From Macrothele yani (Eukaryota; Arthropoda; Arachnida; Araneae; Macrothelidae): a stretch of 64,000 nt of DNA. Shown here piece by piece: positions 23,113 through 32,849 of the stretch (its first letter is position 1; each line of letters starts with the position of its first letter). The notes under the pieces are model-generated. The model was given only the letters and a program-made list of their open reading frames with translations, had not been told where the DNA came from and searched no databases. The DNA lies in contig CM077023.1 of the NCBI GenBank assembly GCA_039090855.1, positions 83,985,127 through 84,049,126 on the forward strand. The letters run 5' to 3'. The position numbers were made by a program, and so were the translations under genes.

Positions 23113-23872
23113 GTAACGCATTCGTGAAAGTATGCGATTTTAACAACACGGTCCGAGTTCATGTAAGAAGATACAGGAAAGATGGAGAATCTTTCTACCC
23201 TTCTAAGAATGGAATAACAATGTCAGCTTCAACGTTCCGAAAATTCATGGGAAAATCACACTGGATTCAAGGCATGAATTGTGACATCTTGATTAATCGT
23301 GAACTTATTGTTTCCTGCTGTCCTTCCCTCTTAAGAGATGCTTCTGGCAGTTACACGTTAGAAGTGCTTTCCCCCAGAATTCATGGTTTTCGTCGATTGA
23401 ATCCTGTTCCGATAAAGCTGACTTGTCAACAATTTGGAACTCTTATTGATCAATGTGGAAAAATATGGGACAGCATTACTCAACTACTATTTGGACCTGT
23501 CTTTAGAAAGGCTGTTTTGCACCATCCAAGGACTTCTTCCCTGTTGCTTCCATCTCAGATGAAGAGTTTTTCATCATGCTTGCTGACATGGTAAGGGATC
23601 GCCTTCAGGAACATGTCAATAACTTATATTATTGTATGGAGTGCCACCAACCCCCAAATCGCATATTCGCAAACATCACGGCCCACAGCTGTGCATATGC
23701 CACCCCCGAATCCAAGTGGCAAAAGTATTTCGATGATGCCGTTGCATTGCTTAACCCCAAGATTCTAGCAGAATCTTTTGTTGCAGTCACTGGAGACCAT
23801 GTCCCGTCCAAAGCGTTCTTGGAAAGCATAATTGTAAAGAACTTGCTAGAGACTGTGAAGTCAATGTGCTGA
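23113..23872 (+). pseudogene. PC4/p15-like gene, right copy (5' truncated, one frameshift)
   Basis: Begins in the codons before the PC4-type domain: its start codon and about 50 N-terminal residues were lost by the arm deletion, so it also lacks its own upstream region. The domain (KVCDFNNTVRVHVRRY..) is identical to the left copy. A single-base loss in a C-run near 23,540 shifts the frame, after which a second frame of about 98 codons carries the C-x2-C cluster and runs to the natural stop at 23,870-23,872. Its break is at a different place from the left copy's. Confidence 0.7.
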
Positions 23873-23943
23873 GATATTAGCAGGTAAAAGAAAAATTCCT
23901 TATACCGACCATGGAGCAGCTGTATGAAGGGGACCCAGAAAAA

Positions 23944-23962
23944 CAGTCCTTTTTTAGGACTG
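23944..23962 (+). terminator. Stem-loop downstream of the PC4-like gene (right arm)
   Basis: CAGTCCTTTTTTAGGACTG, mirror of 20,611-20,629, about 70 bp after the stop codon. Confidence 0.45.
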
Positions 23963-25794
23963 CTTTATTTATTTTTATTCATTTATATTTTTTCTGTATG
24001 AATGAGTTTCATTTTTTGTAATGAGTTAAATAATAATGAATTTCAAGTTTTTAAAAGTAAAAGTGTGAATGAATAACTCTTAAAGAAATTTATTGGGGAT
24101 CTGGTATTGAAGAAGAGATTGCTTATTTTTTAAGGGAAAGGCTTAATGTATTTCATTAAGGGCCAGGAATTCAACTGGTCTGAGAGCAATGCTTTACAGT
24201 ATTGAGTCGAAACCAGGACAAAAGGCTAAATTTAGGGGAGTTTGAATTTTTTTCAAACTGACTACACTTCATTCTCTTAGTTTGAAAAGAGAATAAGTGC
24301 TCTCACTGAAGACCCCTCTAGCTATACGTAAATAAACAGTCTAGGATTCATAAAAATATATTTCCAATTTTCTACCTAAACTATTTTTACTTCTTTCAGA
24401 AACGCACATTAGGAAAAAAATAAATAAACGAAGTGATTCGTTTTGATTTTAGGAAATAATGAACTGTTCAGAAACACACCCTGTCTGTTTTCAACTGATT
24501 CGAAAAAAGACTTTTAAAATATTTTACTTGAACGAAAACGTGCTTCTTAAATTTCGCAGTTTCCCATGTTATTCAATGGGAAATTCACTGTATTTTCTAT
24601 CACAAGAAATCCGAAATCTGTCATCTTAGTAAAATCATCAAAATCGTTTTTGACCCTATGCACTTTTATAAGATTCCAAAGTGTATCTTAGAAAAAACGA
24701 AGTGATTCGTTTTTGACACTAGGAAGGAATGTACTTTTCTGAAATGAACTTTGTAAAATTCTTTCAATTTACTCGATCCAAAACAGTCTTTTATGCATGC
24801 TAGTTTTCCCATGTTATTCTATGAGATTTTTACAATTACCAGAAAACGAAAATTTCCAAAATCATCCTCTTAGGAAATCAACAAAACCATTTTTCGTCTT
24901 ACTTAGAATTTTTCAATAAATAATTCTATTCAGTTGTAAAAATATAGAAATAGCTTATTGAAAATAAAAAAAATAAAAAAAAACGTAGATGTACGGTGTT
25001 GAGAGGAAAGTCGATATTCTTTATTCTTTAATTTTGGTATCATATTCCCGTATTCCTCTCATAAGAGGAAAAAAATATTAAAGTGCGTCTCTTATTTTTT
25101 GAGTTCGTTTGATTCGGAGGCAAAAAAAAAATATATATATATATATATATGAAAGAAATGTTTTCTCGACGAATGATTCAAACTCATTTCTGTTCGAAGT
25201 ATAAGAAAATGAAATCTGACATCATAGCAATGAATGCGTAAACACTTTCATTGAAACGATAGTAAATCATCTCGATTATGGCTTCTTTCATGACAATGAA
25301 AATTTTCGTAATGAAAGACTTGAAAGTACTTCGAAAGCCTAAAGAGTTCTACTCTCTTAATAAATTAAAATTGAATAAATGCTTCTGTTTCTCAGTAAAG
25401 AACTGGAGGGACATGGAATCTGACAATAGTAAAGTGAGAACGAAGATTTTAAAGCAGTTCATGAAAAAAAAAGGCCATGGTATATTCAGTAAAGAAATGT
25501 CATAGAGTAGAGAGAGTGTGAACAATCTATCCGTCTTTAGGTTGAGCTTTCACTTATAGGGCTTCTTTTTTCATATTGAAATATAAAGATGCATTTCCTT
25601 TAACTGGAAATGAACTAAGATATACATATATTTCCCCAGCTTGGAAGAATATACCTTTACATTAAATATATCTCTTTTTTGGATAGTAAATGTATACAAC
25701 TCTGAATATCAAATAAATAAAAAAATAATGTTTATGGGAAGAACGGAATTAGTCGCTTTGCCTCTAGAATGAATGTTTTTTCGGACGAGACAGA

Positions 25795-26792
25795 AAAAAT
25801 ATTCAGCCCAAAGAATACAAATTTTATCGAAAGAAAAAGGTTTTAGATTGTATGTCTTGACATTGAATGCTTTCCTGTCGAGGCAGTCCACGAAAAGTAT
25901 GGCTAACTACGAAAGAATAAAAAAATGTATATTTGACATACATGCAAGCTTTGAGGAATATTTTTAAGCTAGTTGGAAAATATGCTATATAAGGAAACCA
26001 AAATCTGACGATTTGTTGCATCTAAAATAATCGTTTGCTGAAATGAAATGGAAAAAAAAAAGATAGTCTGAATAAAAGGCCTCATAAGTTTGTCCAAGAA
26101 AAAAAGAATCCTGACCTATTGAGAAGTTTAATGAAATTTCAAAGATAGAGGAAGAAAAATATCGGAAATTGGGAAGCTATAAGGAAATAAAGACCGAAAA
26201 TATTGTTTGAGCAGAATTTTAACTGGGAAAGATCTGTAGAGTTCTTGAACATACGAAAAAATTACGAGAAAATATTATTGCAGGGGTGAAAGACTCAGAA
26301 TTAACATGAAGTCTATGTCCAGTAATTACTGCGAACAAGAACGAAATAATTTCTAAAGAAGCATTTCCTCGTCTCATGGTCTGAAATAAAATTGAATGGA
26401 GGAAAAAGAAAAGTTCCCCAGAAAATTCATTACATCTACACGAAAAAACTCCCTCAAAACATACAAAAAATATATAAAAACACATGAAGAAATAACGTAA
26501 AAGTAATTTAAAAATATATATATAGGGAATACGTAGTACACGAAAACCATTTGACCCCCTGACTATTTTTGGAAACCAAATCATCGTGAGTTAGAACCTC
26601 GCTAAGACCTTAGGAGCATTTTTATTCCCCTTGGAAAGAAAATTCCCCAGCATCGTTACGTAAAAATTTCCTCCGGGGAAAAATAGTATTGAAGAGGGGG
26701 TGGGGGGAATCTTGCTTGCAAACCACAGGAATAAATGCAAAAACTCCCAACGGACCCCACTCAGTCGTTGCCATCCCTCAAAATCAAAGATC
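25795..26792. repeat. ~1 kb AT-rich module, inner copy of the right arm
   Basis: Inverted counterpart of 17,774-18,770, ending at AAAATCAAAGATCCA. Small homopolymer differences separate it from its partner. Confidence 0.85.
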
Positions 26793-27021
26793 CAGAAGAA
26801 ACATGAAGGACAATTATCTAAAGTCAATACCGCAGCACGTTAGGCCGTAAATAGCATCCTTTTAGTCATAGACTACTTTAAACTTTGTAATCTTTCTAAC
26901 TATTCACAACAACGAACAAAGGGAAAATGTGACTAATCTTATGTCAATATGCTGACAAGCAAAAGGAAATCCTTCAGCATCTGACTGAGATTAGGTTAAT
27001 GAGGGAACACGCGGGACTAAT

Positions 27022-28010
27022 ATTCAGCTCAAAGAATACAAATTTTATCGAAAGAAAAAAGGTTTTAGATTGTATGTCTTGACATTGAATGCTTTCCTGT
27101 CAAGGCAGTCCACGAAAAGTATGGCTAACTAGGAAAGAATAAAAAAAATGTATATTTGACATACATGCAAGCTTTGAGGAATATTTTTAAGCAAGTTGGA
27201 AAATATGCTATATAAGGAAACCAAAATCTGACGATTTGTTGCATCTAAAATAATCGTTTGCTGAAATGAAATGAAAAAAAAAGATAGTGTGAATAAAAGG
27301 ACTCATAAGTTTGTCCAAGAAAAAAAGAATCCTGACCTATTGAGAAGTTTAATGAAATTTCAAAGATAGAGGAAGAAAAATATCGGAAATTGGGAAGCTA
27401 TAAGGAAATAAAGACCGAAAATATTGTTTGAGCAGAATTTTAACTGGGAAAGATCTGTAGAGTTCTTGAACATACGAAAAAATTACGAGAAAATATTATT
27501 GCAGGGGTTAAAGACTCAGAATTAACATGAAGTCTATGTCCAGTAATTACTGCGAACAAGAACGAAATAATTTTCTAAAGAAGCATTTCCTCGTCTCATG
27601 GTCTGAAATAAAATTGAATGGAGGAAAAAGAAAAGTTCCTCAGAAAATTCATTACATCTACACGAAAAAACTCCCTCAAAACATACAAAAAATATATAAA
27701 AACACATGAAGAAATAACGTAAAAGTAATTTAAAAATATATATATAGGGAATACGTAGTACACGAAAACCATTTGACCCCCTGACTATTTTTGGAAACCA
27801 AATCATCGTGAGTTAGAACCTCGCTAAGACCTTAGGAGCATTTTTATTCCCTTGGAAAGAAAATTCCCCAGCATCGTTACGCAAACATTTCCTCCGGGGG
27901 AAAAATAGTATTGAAGAGGGGGGAAATCTTGCTTGCAAAACACAGGAATAAATGCAGAAATTCCCAACGGACCCCACTCAGTCGTTGCCATCCCTCAAAA
28001 TCAAAGATCC
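27022..28010. repeat. ~1 kb AT-rich module, outer copy of the right arm
   Basis: Inverted counterpart of 16,556-17,549. A direct duplicate of the inner copy, separated by about 230 bp. Confidence 0.85.
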
Positions 28011-28440
28011 ATCGAAATAATAAAGTTCCAAGAAGCATCATCATATCTAACACCTACGCAGTGCCCTTTCCCCACTCGGTCGTTGCCATCCCCCAAAATC
28101 AAAGATCCATCGAAAGTTCCAAGAAGCATCGCTAGGGGGTAGTACATCGAGTTGGCATCCCCCTATATCCAACACCTTTCCCACTCGGCCGTTGCCATCC
28201 CTCAAAATCAAAGATCAATCGAAAGTTCCAAGAAGCACCGCTAGGGGGCAGCACATCGAGTTGCCATCCCCCTATATCCAACCCCTTTCCCACTCGGGCG
28301 TTGCCATCCCTCAAAATCAAAGATCAATCGAAAGTTCCAAGAAGCACCCGCTAGGGGGCAACACATCGAGTTGCCATCCCCCTATATCCAACCCCTTTCC
28401 CACTCGGGCGTTGCCATCCTCAAAATCAAACATTTATGAA
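27970..28440. repeat. 109-bp tandem repeat array in the right arm
   Basis: Reverse-complement units of the left array, with GCACCGCTAGGGGGC cores near 28,130, 28,239 and 28,349. About four and a half units. Confidence 0.88.
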
Positions 28441-28947
28441 CAAAAATAAGATATCATAATAACATTTCTTGAGATGAGGACATGACCGTGTTATTCGAGA
28501 AAAAATAAAAGAGAAATGATTAATTAATACTTACCCTACATAATTTTCATTAGGGAAGACACATGAGGAATTCATGAAAATTAATTGAAAAATCAACAAA
28601 TTACGAGGGAAAAAAACGTTTTACATAACAATAATCTAAGGGGATGGGGTCGAGAGAGGGGAAAATAAATAATGAAACAACCTTCATTAAATTAAAAAAA
28701 AGGAATAAGCCTTCATTGATTTCCCCAACATTCGACAAAGTCCAATAAATACTACTATCTTCGGAGATAAGCACACCCTTCGGTCGGAGGGGAAAATTAA
28801 AAGCGGGGAATTGGAGGCTGCTACTGACCACGCCCCCTCCGTTCGCTCGGCTGCAGCTTGCTCCGGCTGGCTCCGGCTGCTCCGGCCGTCACCCAATGTT
28901 AAGTCTATGGCTCCGGTTTAAGCTCGGATCCGTCCTTTTCTACTACT

Positions 28948-29125
28948 TTTATCAAACTCCGATAAATCGGCCGCTTTGCCCATTCTGACTCCGAACATTC
29001 TACTAACCAAAAGCCGGTCCTCGGGTTGTATACATACTGCTCTGTGAAGTTCACCTGCGCCACCGTTCGGTCTCCAGGCGCGCTTATTTCTTTAAGCTGG
29101 GAGGTGGTCATAATGGAATGGCTGT
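28948..29125 (-). mobile_element. Proposed 5' end of the Tc1 element split by the palindrome
   Basis: Starts with the second TTTATC. Near 29,101-29,122 it shows GGTGGTCATAATGGAATGGC, close to the complement of the Tc1 left terminus at 14,466 (17 of 19 in the core), although the outermost bases do not match. With the palindrome removed, the Tc1 leader would be about 270 bp. Confidence 0.5.
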
Positions 29126-29241
29126 TTGCTTCGTAACAAGGAAGAAACAGTTTAGCAATTTACGCAGACATTGTTCTGGGTTTATTTTTAATACTTTCGT
29201 CCCTGCTTCAGTTCTTTCTAATTTGTTTACTTTTTAATTTT

Positions 29242-29359
29242 CCATGTAGCCACAGCCTTGCAATTTAACGTAGGCCCAACATTGAGTCACCGTCTTCTAT
29301 TTCTAAAAGGCGGTAGCTCAGTGTTGGGCCTGTGTTAAATTGCAAGGCTGTGATACGTG
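29242..29359. mobile_element. Hairpin MITE, copy 1
   Basis: A ~118-bp palindrome: CACAGCCTTGCAATTTAACG on the left pairs with TTAAATTGCAAGGCTGTG on the right around a CCGTCTT..AAGGCGG centre. A second copy lies at 46,006-46,125. No coding capacity. Confidence 0.85.
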
Positions 29360-29401
29360 GGTTATTTACTTAATTTGAGTCTAGTTTAAATTATCTCACC
29401 G

Positions 29402-29572
29402 AGAGCATCTAGGGATGAAAGAAGTCTCCCGTCCTTAATATGAGACCACTGCCCCCGAAAGGAGAGGGGGTGGGGGTTAGGACCAGGGCCTCACATCCAT
29501 GCCCCATCCGGAACTCGAATCCAACGCGCAGGAGTAGCAAGAAATCCGTGTCTCTGACCACTGGAGCACAGG
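29402..29572 (-). mobile_element. Diverged SINE-like sequence (family A type)
   Basis: In reverse orientation: GTCTCCCGTCCTTAATATGA, GGACCAGGGCC, CATCCATGCCCCATCCGGA and CTCTGACCACTGGAGCAC follow the order of reversed family A blocks. Diverged, no duplication seen. Confidence 0.5.
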
Positions 29573-29611
29573 AGCGGTTATAATTTTTATATTTCCTTCC
29601 AATCTTTCGCA

Positions 29612-29831
29612 GCTGCCCCGGTTGGCTCAGTGGTCTAAGCGATGGCTTCTGATCCTTCGTCCGACAGGGGTCCGGGTTGAATCCCGGTGAGGCATGTAGG
29701 TTGTGTTTGTCTTACGGCACTGGCTCTTTCCCTTCCCTGGAACCAGTGACCCTAAATTAGGAACGGGCGACTGCTTATAGCCCATTGAGTTGCCCACGGT
29801 GGTCTTTAAACCTCCGATCAAAAAAAAAAAA
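29612..29831 (+). mobile_element. tRNA-derived SINE (family A)
   Basis: Full-length, with an A-tail and the perfect 8-bp duplication CTTTCGCA (29,604-29,611 and 29,832-29,839). The 50-60 bp to its left matches the left flank of the SINE at 7641, but the right flanks differ. Confidence 0.9.
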
Positions 29832-29864
29832 CTTTCGCAACCGCAAATATTTAATTGCATGAAT

Positions 29865-29920
29865 GGTAAATCAATGAATAGCGATATAACTGAAGTTTTA
29901 TCGCTATTCATTGATTTACC
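29865..29920. repeat. Perfect 22-bp stem hairpin
   Basis: GGTAAATCAATGAATAGCGA..TCGCTATTCATTGATTTACC with a ~12-base loop. Flanking AATTGCATGAAT and TTGGCAATTAA partly extend the stem, so it may be the core of a small MITE. Confidence 0.7.
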
Positions 29921-30120
29921 AAGTGCTTTATTCTTTCATTGGCAATTAAAATGCAATTTATAACTTGGTTGTTTCATATTTATTAAAACTAGTTAAATTT
30001 TCAGAGTTACAAATGCATTTTATTAAAACGGAAGAGATTTAATAAGAAATGTAACTATTGGGTTGTCGGAAAAGTCATGACGTATTTTGGCACCCGATGG
30101 TAGTTGGGCGGTTTTGGAAA

Positions 30121-31648
30121 TACACTGGTGTGCAAAAATTAAGGACGAAGAGGAGAAATTAGCATAACAGCGGAACGAGCAGGCAGAACGGACCGAAAGA
30201 CCACTCAGGAGATAGACTAGGGTCCGGTACGGTAGGGCATGCGCATATATGCAGCATGGCATATGAGGGAGTGTCGGAAGGGTATAAAGCACACGGGCGG
30301 GTAGGCCTACATCGGTTTAAACGACGTCGAGTTGCTGGTTGCTGCCACCGTGTGATATGGCCAACAGGCAATCCAGTAGACGACATCTGGATGATTTACC
30401 CGAGGTCGCGTCATTGGGAAGTTGGAAGAAGGTCGAAGTGTGACTAGTGTGGCCGAGGAGTTCGGGATCGCTCACAGCATCGTTTCACGAACTTGGAGAG
30501 CATTTCAAACGACAGGAACAGCTGTCCGAGAGTTTAGCAGTGGTCGTCCACGAGCAACCACGGCGGCGGATACCGGTATATTGTGCTACAGGCGAGAAGA
30601 GACAGACGGCAGACAGCGGGAGAAATCGCAAGGCACATGCAACAGACAACTGCACGTCCGTTATCTAGTTTCACCGTGGCCAGGAGGCTTGACAAAGGTG
30701 GTCTATTTTCACGACGACCAGTACGGTGTGTGCCATTAACGCCTGCTCATCGGAGACGGCAGTTTCTCTGGTGCCAGGAACACAAGAACTGGACACATCA
30801 GCAATGGGGTCGAGTTCTCTTTACGGATGAAAGCCGATTTAGTCTGACGAGCGATTCTGGACGTATACACATCTTGAGAGAGCAGGGAACACGCAATCAC
30901 ACCTCCAACATAATCGAAAGAGACCGGTTTGGAGGTGGCGGAGTTCTCGTTTGGGGCGGTATCATGCTTGGTAGCCGTACTGATCTCCACATCTTCTAAG
31001 GAGGTTCAGTCACTGGTGTCCGCTATTGTACCGAGGTTCTCCTGCCTCACGTGCGTCTGTTTAGAGGTGCTGTGGGTCCTGAGTTCCTCTTCATGGACGG
31101 CAACGCTACACCTCATCGTACAGTGGCTGTCGCAGAGCTGTTGGAGAGTGAAGATATTCAACGCATGGATTGGCCCGCAAGGTCCCCGGAGCTAAATCCA
31201 ATCGAACACGTGTGGGACCTTCTCGGGAGACGCTTGGCAGCACGTCACCAGCCGCCAGCAACGATTCCGCAGCTGCGATTGGCGCTACAAGAGGGATGGG
31301 CCACGATGACTCAACAGCTCCTTGATAACCTCGTCCTCAGCATGGACAGACGTTGTAAATCCTGCAACGCAGTCAGGGGTGATCATATGCCCTAATAAAG
31401 ACTGGATTTTTCTTGGCAGCCGCCTGTCACATGGATGTTTCTGTTTTCTGCCCAGTTGTGCTCGAAGCTACCTTTTCAATAAAGTGTCTTTGTATCCTTT
31501 GAATTACTTGTTTGGACGGTTTTGCTCACTTGTCCCATATTCTTATATCTTGGGAATCTTATGATATGATTTGAGTCGATGTGGAGCACTTCTGCACGAC
31601 GTTACATTCGAAAAACCGTCTCGTCCTTTATTTTTATACGCCAGTGTA
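30121..31648 (+). mobile_element. Tc1-like element nested in a mariner
   Basis: Ends TACACTGGTGTGCAAAAATT and the near-complement TTTTTATACGCCAGTGTA. The mariner leader continues on each side (GGAAA before, CTAGAGG after), so insertion was at a TA. About 1.5 kb. Confidence 0.92.
30422..31395 (+). pseudogene. Tc1-like transposase, long catalytic frame, few breaks
   Basis: The N-terminal helix-turn-helix reads LEEGRSVTSVAEEFGIAHSI. After frame changes near 30,580 a frame of about 138 codons holds WGRVLFTDESRFSLTSDSG (first catalytic Asp) and FGGGGVLVWGGIMLG, ending at a stop near 30,999. Then FLFMDGNATPHRTVAV (second Asp) and WPARSPELNPIEHVWDLLGR (Glu) follow in a 114-codon frame. It is one of the best preserved DD34E proteins here, with about two or three disabling changes. 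Confidence 0.9.
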
Positions 31649-31767
31649 CTAGAGGAATGCGCAGCTGTGTTATCGCTATGGCATTCGACAGGTGCAGTTC
31701 TAGCTGCAGTCTAAAAGGAATAGTGAGCGATTTGGTTGATTTGCGGAGATTTGACATCAAGTTGAAG

Positions 31768-32767
31768 ATGGAAGACAAAACTGTGCATTTTCGCCATATT
31801 TTACTGCTTTTCTTCCGTAAAGGGAAGAACGCGCGTCAAACTTGTGAAAAGTTGCGTAAAGTGTACGGTGACAATGCTCTACAAGAACGTCAGTGCCAGC
31901 GGTGGTTCGCAAAATTTCGTGCTGGTGATTTTGACCTCAACCATGCTCTTCGGTCGGGGAGGCCCGCCGAGGTTGATGACGACCAAATCAAGGCATTGAT
32001 CGAGTCAAATCCACGTTACACGACACGAGAGATTGCAGACACATTGCACATCCATCATTCAAGCGTTCACGACCACCTGAAGAAGCTGGGATACGTAAGC
32101 AAGCTCGATGTGTTTACTCAAAGAAGCTCAATTGACGGCGCGCATAAATATCTGCAATATGCTCATTAAACGTAAGGAAAACGATCTTTTTTTGAAGCGA
32201 CTGATAACTGGTGACGAAAAGTGGATTGTGTACAACAATGTGCTGTGCAAACGGTCTTGGCCCCGACGTGCTGCTTCGCCTCAAACGACATCCAAAGCAT
32301 ACATTCATCAGCGAAAGGTTCTGGTCTCAGTGTGGTGGGATTTTAAAGGTGTCGTATTTTTTTGAACAATCAATTCGAATGCGTACTGTCGGCAATTGGA
32401 CAGTTTGAACGAATCCATCATCCAGAAACGTCCATAACTCATTCGTCGTAAAGGTGTTATGTTCCATCACGACAACGCGATACCACACACAAATTTGTGC
32501 ACCCGCCAAAAATGATTGGAGCTTGGGTGGGATATGATGCCCCACCCAGAATACTTGCCTGACCTTGCACCGTCAGACTTCCACTTGTTTCATTCTCTTC
32601 AACAGTCCTTGCGTGGTATAACGTTCAATTCAAACGAGGCTGTAAATCAGCACCTTTTGCAGTTTTTCGCCACGAAATACAGGTCCTTCTATGAACGAGG
32701 CATTCTGCAGCTCACTGAAAGATGGCAAAAGGTTATCGAACAAAACGGGCATTATATCATTGATTGA
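31768..32767 (+). pseudogene. mariner transposase, frame-broken
   Basis: From the ATG at 31,768 an open frame of about 130 residues carries the mariner N-terminal domain (KVYGDNALQERQCQRWFAKF, SGRPAEVDDDQIKALIESNP and a second helix-turn-helix). The frame shifts near 32,110. Then LITGDEKWIVYNN (first Asp), a stop-rich gap with FHHDNAIPHTN (second Asp), and LPDLAPSDFHLFHSLQQSLR (third Asp, DD34D spacing) to the stop at 32,765. Mobilises the outer element when intact; here it is not. Confidence 0.88.
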
Positions 32768-32849
32768 TCTTTGTTCTTTCTATCAATAAATGACCTTTAT
32801 AAAACATGGCTAAGATACGTCATGACTTTTCCGACAACCCAATACTTGC

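Larger units (their letters stand above)
15513..28947. mobile_element. 13.4 kb palindromic (snap-back) element, Polinton/Maverick-like
   Basis: The sequence reads as one huge inverted repeat: left arm 15,513-22,861, spacer 22,862-22,944, right arm 22,945-28,947. The ends are AGTAGTAGAAAAGGACGG and its exact complement; the first ~85 bp differ at one base between arms. Both sides carry TTTATC. Just inside are GC-rich CCGGAGC repeats, then a 109-bp tandem array, an internally duplicated ~1 kb AT-rich module, and a PC4-domain gene. The 6-bp duplication, AG start and long terminal inverted repeats are Polinton traits. No polymerase B, integrase, capsid or protease gene is visible, so it would be a non-autonomous, defective derivative. 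Family assignment is inference. Confidence 0.7.
22945..28947. repeat. Right arm of the palindrome
   Basis: 6003 bp, reverse complement of the left arm. It lacks the 1233 bp equivalent to 21,461-22,693. The junction joins the centre-proximal segment directly to the middle of the PC4 gene at about 23,112. It has one 109-bp unit fewer than the left arm. Otherwise the modules follow in mirrored order. Confidence 0.85.
30058..32842 (+). mobile_element. mariner element with a nested Tc1
   Basis: Terminal inverted repeats TTGGGTTGTCGGAAAAGTCA and TGACTTTTCCGACAACCCAA are perfect over 20 bp, flanked by TA (30,056-30,057 and 32,843-32,844). Without the 1.53 kb nested Tc1 (30,121-31,648) it would be about 1.26 kb, the standard mariner length. 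Confidence 0.93.

Noticed and set aside
15513..28947. CRISPR or phage origin for the long inverted repeat
   Set aside because: No spacer-repeat structure and no bacterial-type genes; surroundings are animal transposons.
15513..28947. Pure assembly artefact explanation for the palindrome
   Set aside because: Considered seriously; but the arms differ by point changes, indels and a 1.2 kb asymmetry, and the 6-bp duplication sits at the outer ends, which an artefact would not create. Not fully excluded without reads.
28905..29111. 68-codon minus-strand frame at the palindrome's right edge
   Set aside because: It spans the element terminus and the Tc1 leader, so it cannot be an old gene.
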